Shown here: positions 35,824-45,390 of the stretch, one piece after another | Layout of the letters: each line of letters starts with the position of its first letter | Position numbering within the stretch: the first letter of the stretch is position 1 | DNA from: Bolinopsis microptera | Lineage: Eukaryota; Ctenophora; Tentaculata; Lobata; Bolinopsidae | Assembly: GCF_026151205.1 (NCBI RefSeq) | Contig: NC_087078.1 | Coordinates: 620,001-684,000 of the forward strand | DNA length: 64,000 bases | Direction: 5' to 3' | Position numbers and translations under genes: made by a program | Notes under the pieces: model-generated | What the model was told of the DNA's origin: nothing | Seen by the model: only the letters and a program-made list of their open reading frames with translations | Database searches by the model: none

Positions 35824-38106
35824 CTATACACACATGATAATTACAGTTAGATAATGCCTGTCGCCAGGATACGATAGCTGAAAATGACGTTCGTTCAAGG
35901 GATTATCGTCTGTCATTAACAAAGTTTGTGTTGTGAAGGCATGGCAACATTATCTATAAACTACTGTATTTCCTGGTGTAGTAGGAATCTGTGTCTTCAT
36001 TTCTGGACTTGCTATCCTCCGTAAGTTTTACTGAGAGAGAGAGGGAGAAACTTTGTGTTTCTGTTACAGTAGCAGGGTTACAGTTAACTTTCTGTTACAG
36101 TTAACAGTCCAACCTCCAAGGTTCAAACTTTTTATTTTAATCTGCTATCAACATCTTGAACAGATGTACTGTTTAATTAATCATTATCCTCCTAAAGTTT
36201 AGAAAGTTGGTGTTTGTGGGAGCTCATCGTTTAACCTGTGTCATTACAGTTAATATTACAGTTGTTACAGTTAATGGTACACAAAACTCAATATATCTTC
36301 AAAACGGTACTCTTTATGTTGCAGTGCTAACTCTTGTTGCGGTACTTATTAATATTATGTCCTGCTGTACTGCGCGTTCTTTGAGTAGGTTTCTATAATA
36401 ACGTGGGTTAAAGTTTTGTTTTAAATTCGGAATTTAGGATAAAGTGTGCAGTTTCACGCATCCTATTGCAAAATATTTTCTATAAAACTTTGCAAAATAT
36501 TGTCTATAGAACTTTTCAGATCCGGTGAATGTCTGCATCTTCTATAGGTAGCAGCGAAGGGCGCCGGAAATTTTACTTAGTCATGGTTCTTTGCGTGAGG
36601 GTTGAGGGAGAATTGAAAATTTAGAGGCAATGTTCAACTAGACCTATTCCCAGAACAGCTAAGAGTTGGGATAACACTATATTTTAGTTATGGGATAACA
36701 CTATTTAGTTATGGGATTTAGAAAAAATATTTGCACAAACAATATATACTGTATTAGTGCTTTTCATGCAACAAGTAAAACAAATCCTTTATGTCATGTT
36801 TCCAGGGTTTGGACTGGAATTGCCTGCTTAAAGAACCTCCATCGCATTACATTACATAATTTTCTGAAACATATATTACATTTACAATAAATTATGCAAT
36901 ATCACAACATTACATATGTATAATATGGGAACCGGTCACGAGGAAGAAGGTCGGACACGAGGCCCTCGTGTCCTACGCCTTCGTGTCCTCCGCCCTCGTG
37001 TCCTCCGCCCTCGTGTCCCATACCCCTGCTAGGGTCAACTTATAACCAATTTATTATTATTTATTCTACGAGTAATTTACTTTAGGATACACGTTACTTG
37101 CTACAAAGGAGCCGCAATATTTGATTTAATTTTCCAAGACAAAAAGTAAAGATCAGTATCTTTGTTAGCAGTGCTTGTTTACTTCCAATTAAAAACAAGG
37201 ATGTTATTCAGGGGTGTAACTTAGCGCATGCAGCGCATCTATACTATTCTATAGTCTACTGTTAAGAGCTTTTGTTAGAAACGTGAACTGTTATTCTATT
37301 CTGATTGAATAGAATAACAGTTTATTGTCTTTCGATTGTCTTCCCTTCTGAAAACTTCAACTCTTCTGATTAACTTTCGTGCATTCATGATAACAGTTTT
37401 AAAACTTGATGATTTCTTGGCAATAACTTTAAAGCACTAAAAGTGTCTGTTCTCATGCTAAGTATAGGCTTATATAGTAGCTGGCAGGATCACCTGTTCA
37501 CAAGCTCATAGCGAGAACAGCAAAAATACAGTTCCATTAGCATTAACGTTTATGTGCATTTCGTTATCCTTTACGTCTTTAAAGGCTTTTTTCTTTGCAA
37601 TAGTTCTCTGTTGCAGCTTGACAATGTGGTCAATTTCTATGTTAATTAAGGTGTAAAGGATTACCTCAATCTGTCTAATGCATCGAATTTGGTGGCTTAT
37701 TCGGCGATAAAATATATCATAAATATAGTAGTTTAACTTTTAATTCGAATCATAGCATAAAAATAAAAATGCGCATGAAGAACATTAGCTTAGGGAGTGT
37801 TGCCATGCATTGACAAGTTTCAAGATGTCATGCTTGGTGAAGTCTGGGTCGTCTGAGCAACTAAACTAAACTATAATGATGTAATGCCCTTACCATAACT
37901 GTTATTTAACTAAGTCACCCCAATTACCTCATAACTAAAATAATTTGCTCCCATTAAGGGCCCATTAGCTGAAGCACGCGCAGAATTTACAGTGATGACC
38001 GGAATATAACGTGATAAAACGGTTCATTGAAAATATTGGAAGATTACGCTAAATTGAGCCTACTCGATAATAAATCTTGTGCACGACAACCTACACGCTG
38101 CAGTCT
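35824..38106. other. long gene-free stretch
   Basis: AT-rich unique DNA. Features seen are a 15-bp repeat TCCTCCGCCCTCGTG (about 36962-37018, with a palindromic ACACGAGGCCCTCGTGT at its left end) and a perfect hairpin at 37286-37322. A hydrophobic frame near 36207-36398 is not supported. Confidence 0.5.
37286..37322. other. perfect 16-bp hairpin
   Basis: AACTGTTATTCTATTC and its exact reverse complement flank a 5-nt loop (TGATT). It could be a cruciform, a small MITE relic or an RNA stem. Confidence 0.85.
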
Positions 38107-38436
38107 CTATAGCGAGTGAGAGAGATCCACTAATCCTAGTTGATACATATCCAGATCAGTACAAAGTTGCAACACTAATAATGCTCCATATCCACTAAAC
38201 TGCTGCAGATAGTGTTTAAATACGCTTGTACTTTGTGTGGAGTTTAATTTGTACATAACAATAAACAGTGCGGCGGGGAGCGGAATTTGCAAGCACTGCA
38301 CTTGAAAATATATTACCTGCCTCGGTGACGACACTTTGACGTTCTTATTCAATTGTGATGTTGTGAATTTTAGTTCTTGATTATATGCTTGATTTTTTGT
38401 TTGTAATAGTCTAGTTTTTTTTCTCGATGCGATCAT
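38107..38436 (-). CDS. hypothetical 109-aa protein or first exon
   Basis: ATG-led frame starting MIASRKKTRLLQTKNQAYNQ. A donor-like CGAGGCAG|GTAATA follows codon 40, so the coding part may be a first exon; otherwise the frame runs on to QFSGYGALLVLQLCTDLDMY and a stop. No domain is recognised. The evidence is an open frame only. Confidence 0.25.
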   Translation of the reverse strand: MIASRKKTRLLQTKNQAYNQELKFTTSQLNKNVKVSSPRQVIYFQVQCLQIPLPAALFIVMYKLNSTQSTSVFKHYLQQFSGYGALLVLQLCTDLDMYQLGLVDLSHSL

Positions 38437-38739
38437 TTTTCAGTTGTGTTTGCATTTAGTGTTTGTATTTCATTTGTATGGTAGTTTTGTCTGAAGTTAA
38501 TCCGCTCTTGTTGTTTTACTGAATTATGCAACATATTCACGTGTTGTAGAATGATATTTCGAGATATCTTTTAGGATATCTTAGTTTTAGCCTAAAAGTA
38601 TTAAGGGGTCGGGCTATCTGGATACTGCCAAAGTATTAATTAAGGGACGTTTGAGACTTGAGAGACGTTTAAGGGATGTTTAAGGGACGTGAGATATATC
38701 GTTTCTAAGATAACACCCAGTTTCCTCCTCACAGTAAAC

Positions 38740-38899
38740 ATGGACGCGCACCTGATGGACTGGGGGATGTCAGCCTCTAAAGACACTATATTCTACATCA
38801 TGAACAGTCAGGAGTGTCCGATTGTTAAGTACAATGATACCAACAGTTACACTGCTCTTAACGTACTGTGGGGCCTTTTCTTCCTTGTTCTAGGAGTTT
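38740..38899 (+). CDS. seven-helix receptor (GPCR-2), exon 1: N-terminus and start of TM1
   Basis: First of eight exons that join in frame to 391 aa. ATG at 38740 is 6 nt after an acceptor-like CTCCTCACAG, so a 5'-UTR intron is likely. It reads MDAHLMDWGMSASKDTIFYI, with NDTNSY as an N-glycosylation site, then ALNVLWGLFFLVLGV, the start of TM1. Donor TTT|GTGAGT, phase 1. The whole protein has seven hydrophobic helices with class A-like landmarks; the ligand is unknown. Confidence 0.82.
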
Positions 38900-39021
38900 G
38901 TGAGTATTACTTTCACTTTCATTTTTATAGATATAATTTCACTTTCACTTTCATTTTTACAATTTTATCTTTAGTTGTGAGCTGAATGCATTGCACTGGG
39001 AAACGATTAACACTATTACAG

Positions 39022-39098
39022 GTACAGTGCTATTGAATGTAACAGCTATACGGGGGCTATACAGTACTACTAGTAGAACGGGAGACCTCTTCAAACCG
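39022..39098 (+). CDS. GPCR-2, exon 2: end of TM1 and first intracellular loop
   Basis: Acceptor CACTATTACAG and donor CCG|GTAATA; 77 nt, phase 1 in and 0 out. It reads TVLLNVTAIRGLYSTTSRTG then DLFKP. The LLN supplies the TM1 Asn of class A receptors. Confidence 0.8.
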
Positions 39099-39537
39099 GT
39101 AATAAGAAAATAACAGTTGCAATAATAACAGGACAAGTCACTGATTGGAACCAGCTTTGTTTACTGGTTAATGTTTACTCAAGAATTTATACATACAATT
39201 ATATAGAATAGTTATATACCTAAATCTGCTAATATAAAACCAAAATAGCTCTAAGAATAAATAATCTAAATACTTCAGAGCTTAATATACAAATCAAAAT
39301 AAAATTCTAGAAGACTGACAGTCTTAGGATAAGAGTATATTCCACGTGACTAGGATAAAAGTATATCCCATTTGTTTCTAGCATGTCATGTAAACTCTGT
39401 AGACTGTATATCAGCCTTGGTTAACTGACAAACTATGATTGGGTAAATCATAAATAAAATACATACTATAAATATTTAAAATAAGTTATAAATATTTATA
39501 ATAACAAGTTATAAATGTTAACAACTGTAATTTGCAG

Positions 39538-39646
39538 GTAATATACGTGAATATCTCTATACTGGACGTTGTGAGTGGACTGTGTACGCTGCTGAGTGGG
39601 GGGATAATGTTATCTAACTTCACTTGGGATGAGAGCGATGGTGGAG
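39538..39646 (+). CDS. GPCR-2, exon 3: TM2
   Basis: Acceptor AATTTGCAG and donor GGAG|GTGAGA; 109 nt, phase 0 in and 1 out. VIYVNISILDVVSGLCTLLS matches the class A TM2 pattern (N-S-x-x-D). NFTW is a possible glycosylation site. An (ACATACAA)n satellite starts about 10 nt after the donor. Confidence 0.8.
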
Positions 39647-39654
39647 GTGAGAAA

Positions 39655-40107
39655 ACATACAAACATACAAACATACAAACATACAGACATATAGACATAC
39701 ATATAGACATACAAACATACAAACATACAAACATACAAACATACAAACATACAAACATACAAACATACAAACATACAAACATACAAATATACGAACATAC
39801 AAACATACAAACATACAAACATACAAACATACAAACATACAAACATACAAACATACAAACATACAAACTATAAAAATACAAACATACAAACATACAAACA
39901 TACAAACATACAAACATACAAACATACAGACATACAAACATTCAAACATACAAACATACAAACATTCAAACATACAAACATTCAAACATACAAACATACA
40001 AACATACAAACAAACAGACATACAGACATACAGACATACAGACATACAGACATTCAAACATACAAACATACAAACATACAAACATACAAACATACAAACA
40101 TACAAAG
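39655..40107. repeat. 8-bp satellite ACATACAA in intron 3
   Basis: About 55 units with a few variants (ACATACAG, ACATTCAA). The CMFVCLYV frames on the minus strand are repeat translations. Confidence 0.96.
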
Positions 40108-40289
40108 CAAACATACAAATTTTCAGACGAACAGAAATACTGACAGATAAACATACACGAGCATAAAAAGTAATCGTACCTGTTTTATGATTGAAATTCC
40201 TGTCGAAGCTAAATTTATACTCCTTTGTATTGTTTTTCTTCGTGGAATAGGGCTTGTTTCCACCACCTGAAGAGATTAAATATCACTGC

Positions 40290-41225
40290 TCTAGTTAAAT
40301 TAAAACGACACAATGACACATATCTAAAATGTAATATCTTTAACGTGTCCTCCTCAAAAAAACTAGCTTAATAATGGAAAAATCAAATAAATGGAATGGA
40401 AAATTTGCGAAATTTGTGCCCAAAATCATGGTAACCAAAATTATAGTAACCAAATTTATTGTGACCCAAATTTGTTTGTCCTAAGGTAAATCTAAACGAC
40501 ACAATGACAAATGTAATATCCTCCGCAGGACAATTCCTCTGCAATATATTCTATTAATATAGTAATTTAAAAATTTGAAGACATTCAATTTTCACCCAAT
40601 TGACTTTATATTTGGGGATATGGTAGGTATGGTTCCACAGATTTTCGTACTGGTATAGTTTTTTAAAGGGCCTATGTCGACATAGGCCCTTTCTATTTGT
40701 AGGTGACGACATATCTAAAACGTGTCCTCCCCAGGACAGTGGCGTAACGTTGCCTTTTAGCGCCCCCCCCCCCCCCCTCCCCCGAAAAAGCGCCCTCCTG
40801 TTGGCGCCCCCTCCCCTTTCGTTATACGTATCTAAAATGTGATTGTAATATCCTCCGCAGGACAATTCCTCTGCAATATATTCGGAATCCTGTTGACCCT
40901 GGTGGTACAGGCCGATACCCGTAACCAAAATTATAGTAACCAAATTTATTGTGACCCAAATTTGTTTGTCCTAAGGTAAATCAAAACGACACAATGACAC
41001 ATGTAATATCCTTCCCAGGACAGTTCCTCTGCAATATATTCTATTAATATAGTAATTTACAAATTTGAAGACATTCAATTTTCACCCAATTGACTTTATA
41101 TTTGGGGATATGGTAGGTATGGTTCCACAGATTTTCGTACTGGTATAGTTTTTTAAAAGGGCCTATGTCGACATAGGCCCTCTCTATTTGTAGGTGACGA
41201 CATATCTAAAACGTGTCCTCCGCAG
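40290..41225 (+). repeat. segmental repeats in intron 3 carrying duplicated exon-4 acceptors
   Basis: A unit with a 490-bp period includes CTAAGGTAAATC, ACGACACAATGACA, a palindrome and the exon-4 acceptor with the first exon bases. Acceptor copies end at 40528, about 40735, 40860 and 41018 before the functional one at 41225. The 40860 copy retains about 55 nt of exon 4 (CAATTCCTCTGCAATATATT onward). Confidence 0.9.
40665..40692. other. 28-bp perfect palindrome in intron 3
   Basis: AAAGGGCCTATGTC followed by its exact reverse complement, centred on GTCGAC. A 24-bp version recurs at 41158-41181, 490 bp downstream. Confidence 0.95.
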
Positions 41226-41430
41226 GACAGTTCCTCTGCAATATATTCGGAATCCTGTTGACCCTGGTGGTACAGACTAAAGTAATGCTGATGTCAGGAG
41301 GACTGTTAATCTCGGTGATAGCCTTGGTTTCTGGCTCCAAGATAGAACACTCAACTGCTGTGCGGATCTCTGCTGTAGTAGTGGTCCTGTCATGGGTTGT
41401 GGGCATCATCCACGCTTTCTTACCCTACAT
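41226..41430 (+). CDS. GPCR-2, exon 4: TM3 and TM4
   Basis: Acceptor TCCTCCGCAG and donor TACAT|GTAGGT; 205 nt, phase 1 in and 2 out. QFLCNIFGILLTLVVQ holds the TM3 Cys; LLISVIALVSGSKI ends TM3, where the DRY position reads VSG, so the canonical motif is absent. VVVVLSWVVGIIHAFLPY is TM4 with its Trp. The donor is the first of about six tandem copies. Confidence 0.85.
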
Positions 41431-41668
41431 GTAGGTTTTATGTTATCTCTTTACTTGTTCCTTCCCTACATGTAGGTTTTATAATATCTCTTTACATGTT
41501 CCTACCCTACATGTAGGTCTTATATTATCTCTTTACTTGTTAATACCCTACATGTAGGTTTTATGTTATCTCTTTACTTGTTCCTACCCTACATATAGGT
41601 TTTATGTTATCTCTTTACTTGTTCCTACCCTACATGTAAGTCTTATATTATCTCTTTACTTGTTCCTA
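41419..41668 (+). repeat. 42-bp array of repeated splice donors at the start of intron 4
   Basis: Six copies of TACCCTACATGTAGGTTTTA plus TGTTATCTCTTTACTTGTTC. Each holds the last exon-4 codons and the donor AT|GTAGGT; in two copies the donor is altered (ATATAGGT, ATGTAAGT). Confidence 0.93.
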
Positions 41669-41858
41669 TGAATAGGCACGAATATGCTGTACATCTTAAA
41701 AAGTGTTTCATTGTCCCGGTTACATTACAGGATTAAGACGAACCATATGATGGTGTTTTTACATATTTAACATTTACGAATGTATGTTTGACATGATTAC
41801 TAGTGTGGTTCGTTTGTTCGCAGTTATAACTGTGTTTCACCCCTGTACTCCTCCTCAG

Positions 41859-41938
41859 GTTCGGCTCAGTTTACACTCAGCCTGACTACCTGACCATCTG
41901 TATCGGCAGCTTCGCGAGGATGAGCAACACTAAAACAG
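41859..41938 (+). CDS. GPCR-2, exon 5: second extracellular loop
   Basis: Acceptor CTCCTCCTCAG and donor ACAG|GTCAGT; 80 nt, phase 2 in and 1 out. It reads FGSVYTQPDYLTICIGSFAR then MSNTKT; the Cys can pair with the TM3 Cys. Confidence 0.82.
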
Positions 41939-42307
41939 GTCAGTAGCCCCCAGTGTCCACTAGTGTGTATAGTCTATATAACTAGTAGTGTAACTATGGT
42001 AACTAGTAGTCTATAGTCACACCCTTACTGTAAGATCCTTAGTACTGATCCGCAGTTACGGACCAATGTAATAATATGTATTAAACCTTGACGGCTTGTC
42101 AGAGGACAAAGGAACCGAGAGTGAAGGATGGTTAGATCATCATACCTTATTAGTTATTACCTCATCCCCGTATTCGGGAACATGGATCTCGATACTGGGG
42201 GGGCCGGGGGGTTAGGTGGAGGGGGTTCAGTATTCAGTATCGACCAATCAAAACCCAGAATCAATGCCACGAGTCACACTAGTATTCAGATTACATATCA
42301 AATGATG

Positions 42308-42390
42308 GAGTGGTTCGCTGTTCATTAGTCTCATGATTGAAATACTGATAGTTGGATAATACCCGGTTAGGAGAGACAAGGACAGATTAC
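42308..42390 (+). mobile_element. MITE-like copy in intron 5
   Basis: TTCGCTGTTCATTAGTCTCA followed by TGATAGTTGGATAATACCCG and AGAGACAAGGACA matches the fold-back element at 59801-59990 along about 80 bp. Confidence 0.7.
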
Positions 42391-42599
42391 TTTGTTTGAG
42401 CTCTATTCGCAAATATACACCACCCAACAAAATCATACAAAAATATGCAATATTTAGACTACCCTTGGAGTGAAGTGCTTAAGTGTGTACCATATGTGTA
42501 CAGATACACGAGTATTCCATAATACTTGCACTTATCTCCCACCCCACTCCCAGTATAAACAAGGACAGATTACAGTAGTAACACTAACTTCTCCCCCAG

Positions 42600-42709
42600 A
42601 TAACTACTACTCCGGTCAGCTGATAATGCTCTTCATACCTCTAGTTCTGGGCTGTGTTATCTGCTGCTTTACTATACCCGGCATGATATCCGCCAAGAGG
42701 AGCACTCAG
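42600..42709 (+). CDS. GPCR-2, exon 6: TM5
   Basis: Acceptor TTCTCCCCCAG and donor CTCAG|GTAACT; 110 nt, phase 1 in and 0 out. It reads NYYSGQLIMLFIPLVLGCVI then CCFTIPGMISAKRSTQ, with the TM5 proline. The donor is the first base of a GTAACTATGGTAACTAG repeat unit. Confidence 0.82.
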
Positions 42710-43008
42710 GTAACTATGGTAACTAGTAGTGTAACTATGGTTACACTCAGGTTTTTTACTTTTTGAAAATTCAACATTTGAGAATCAAGCGTTACATTTC
42801 AGCCATGCAAAATTAAACTGACATTATTTTGAGATAAAGTTATATTAGGGTACAGCTGCATTTTAAAGAAATCGCGGTCGTAAGTAAGTTGTGCTTACCA
42901 ACTTAAACCAAGCACCTTCACCTAACGGCCCCAACGGTAATCTTTCTGCTCTTCTACATTTGTAGCAGAGAGGATTACACTCAACAATAACCATGTAAAG
43001 AATTGAGT

Positions 43009-43243
43009 GTGTTACTATGGTAACTAGTAGTGTAACTATGGTAACTAGTAGTGTAACTATGGTAACTAGTAGTGTAACTATGGTAACTAGTAGTGTAACT
43101 ATGGTAACTAGTAGAGTAACTATGGTAACTAGTAATGTAACTATGGTAACTAGTAGTGTAACTATGGTAACTAGTAGAGTAACTATGGTAACTAGTAATG
43201 TAACTATGGTAACTAGTAGTGTAACTATGGTAACTAGTAACGA
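43009..43243. repeat. 21-bp minisatellite GTAACTATGGTAACTAGTAG in intron 6
   Basis: About 11 copies ending 15 nt before the exon-7 acceptor; two related units also open the intron at 42710. VTMVTSS is its translation. Confidence 0.95.
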
Positions 43244-43258
43244 ATTGCTCTCTCTCAG

Positions 43259-43466
43259 GTCTACAAATGGGATGATGAGTTATGGGGAGTATTCACCATG
43301 ACCATGCTGTTCATGAGTTACCTTATCTGTCACGCAACCTACTTCATAGTTCATTTGTCTGGCATGTCAGAGATGGACGAGAAGAGGACTATTGACTTCT
43401 GCAAACTTAGTCTCCTCAATATGAGATACTTCTTCGCTTTCATGGTCTTCACCATGTACCTATCAG
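43259..43466 (+). CDS. GPCR-2, exon 7: TM6 and start of TM7
   Basis: Acceptor CTCTCTCTCAG and donor TCAG|GTATGT; 208 nt, phase 0 in and 1 out. VYKWDDELWGVFTMTMLFMS then YLICHATYFIVHLSG forms TM6, which lacks the CWxP motif; MRYFFAFMVFTMYLS begins TM7. Confidence 0.85.
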
Positions 43467-43553
43467 GTATGTACTTTACTGTGCACATTTACCATGTACC
43501 TATACATACTACTTCTACACTACTTACTGTACTCCGCAGTACTTACACACTCT

Positions 43554-44055
43554 CAACTGATAACCATTGTTGCGTGTGTTACTATGGTAACTAGTACTGA
43601 TAACCATTGTTGCGTGTGTTACTATGGTAACTAGTACTGATAACCATTGTTGCGTGTGTTACTATGGTAACTAGTACTGATAACCATTGTTGCGTGTGTT
43701 ACTATGGTAACTAGTACTGATAACCATTGTTGCGTGTGTTACTATGGTAACTAGTACTGATATATAACCATTGTTGCGTGTGTTACTATGGTAACTAGTA
43801 CTGATAACCATTGTTGGGTGTGTTACTATGGTAACTAGTACTGATAACCATTGTTGCGTGTGTTACTATGGTAACTAGTACTGATGACCATTGTTGCGTG
43901 TGTTACTATGGTAACTAGTACTGATAACCATTGTTGCGTGTGTTACTATGGTAACTAGTACTGATATATAACCATTGTTGCGTGTGTTACTATGGTAACT
44001 AGTACTGATAACCATTGTTGTGTGTGTTACTATGGTAACTAGTACTGATAACCAT
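43554..44055 (+). repeat. 40-bp satellite filling intron 7
   Basis: About 13 copies of ACTGATAACCATTGTTGCGT plus GTGTTACTATGGTAACTAGT. The final unit changes TTGCGTG to TTGCAGG and serves as the exon-8 acceptor. Confidence 0.95.
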
Positions 44056-44063
44056 TGTTGCAG

Positions 44064-44290
44064 GAATAGCAGAGCCCCTCAGCTACCTGACCACCAACAT
44101 GGCACTGAGAGAGAAAGTTTGCGCTAGATTCCCCGACATAGGAGACTCAGAAGACACCGTCTCACCGGCCAGCACAGGGAACAGAGTCACACCTCTACTG
44201 ATAGAGATCAGACACAGGGAGGAGGAGGTGTCAACTCCTAAACGAGAAATACAACAGGTCCCCATCCAGCCAGAAGGGACGGAAATTTGA
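44064..44290 (+). CDS. GPCR-2, exon 8: end of TM7 and cytoplasmic tail
   Basis: Acceptor CATTGTTGCAG; 227 nt to TGA at 44288-44290. IAEPLSYLTTNMALREKVCA holds EPLSY at the NPxxY position of TM7, followed by helix 8. The tail is charged (EIRHREEEVSTPKREI). An AATAAATAAAA near 44828 may be the polyadenylation signal. Confidence 0.85.
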
Positions 44291-45390
44291 ACTAGATTTG
44301 ACAATAGTAACCACAATTATAGCACAGGCATCGTTCCAATTTTGACCGTGACCGAGAAATACTCGGAAATTTGTCTAATTTCTGATAGCGAGACGACGCC
44401 GGATTTAGAGTGCAGTAAATCAATGCACCATTGAAGTGAAAGTTGTATTTGTAAATAAGCGGGCTGATTATGACAATAACGAAGCCATTTTATATGAAAC
44501 TAAAGCTCCCAAATAGAAAACTAGAAACTTATTGGGCAATAGGCCAAGTTAGCAAGAGTAAATATTTTTAGATATTTTTTAGTAAACCATTGTTGAAGAT
44601 GTAAATATAACTTGACGCTATTTTGATCATTTTGGTGTTTCATTCGTTTCAAAGTTAAATAATCGTTAATTTGAACCGAACCTTTGAAGAAGTACAATTA
44701 AACAGAACCGACGTAATGTCGCACTAGATTTTGATGAACGCATTTGCTGGACAGGCAATTTTAAAAAGGAACTACAGTCTTAGTTGTGTCAGTTTGTTAC
44801 CAAATTACAAAATGAACTTGCTCAAGAAATAAATAAAAATGCAAACAATGAATTCAAAAACTTACGACTCTTCCTCCCTTCTCCCATGCATCTGATAATC
44901 TGGTGACATACTTTAGGAACTTCTCGATGCTTCCTCTTTAACATCCTAAATGTAGATAAGTTTTAGACAATAAATTATCTCAATTGTGAAGCATGGGCTC
45001 CAAAATCTATAATTCGGCGTGGTAGAATTTGTAAACATGTGCCCAGAAACGCGCGCGCGCCAAGCGCGCAATTTGAATGTCGGAAAATGATCTTAAACAG
45101 ACAATTTGTCTTTGCGCCTTACTGACAAGACAATATTTGATCGTGACCGATATACTGCTTCTCTGTCCAAGTGAAGTTTACGAATAACGAACCAATAGTA
45201 ATAAAACACGGAGAGATAAATTGCTATATAAAATAAAATTAGCTGATGAAATCTGTTTTGCGGGGTCACGCTTATATATACAAAATGCGATAAATTAATT
45301 GATTAAATTGAACATTAAAAACTATGAATAGATACAATTGAAAACAACAATTCAGTAAAATACTAAACTTTTCAATTTAGATAATTGTTT
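44291..45390. other. region between GPCR-2 and the glycosylase gene, 3' to both
   Basis: AT-rich, mostly unique. GCGCGCGCGCCAAGCGCGC lies near 45050. Apart from one weak exon-like segment (44866-44945), nothing is supported. Confidence 0.5.
44866..44945 (-). CDS. weak exon-like segment
   Basis: Acceptor TCTACATTTAG and donor GAGTC|GTAAGT bound 80 nt on the minus strand. Two frames are open: one reads MLKRKHREVPKVCHQIIRCM, the other SIEKFLKYVTRLSDAWEKGG. I cannot choose between them and found no partner exon. Confidence 0.2.

Noticed and set aside
36207-36398. 63-codon frame with a hydrophobic stretch (plus), and a donor-like CTCC|GTAAGT near 36018
   Set aside because: No consistent acceptor, phase or partner exon; the N-terminal half is a GTTACAGTTAA repeat.
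39486-40154. CMFVCLYV-rich frames resembling membrane or Cys-rich proteins
   Set aside because: Translations of the (ACATACAA)n satellite in an intron.
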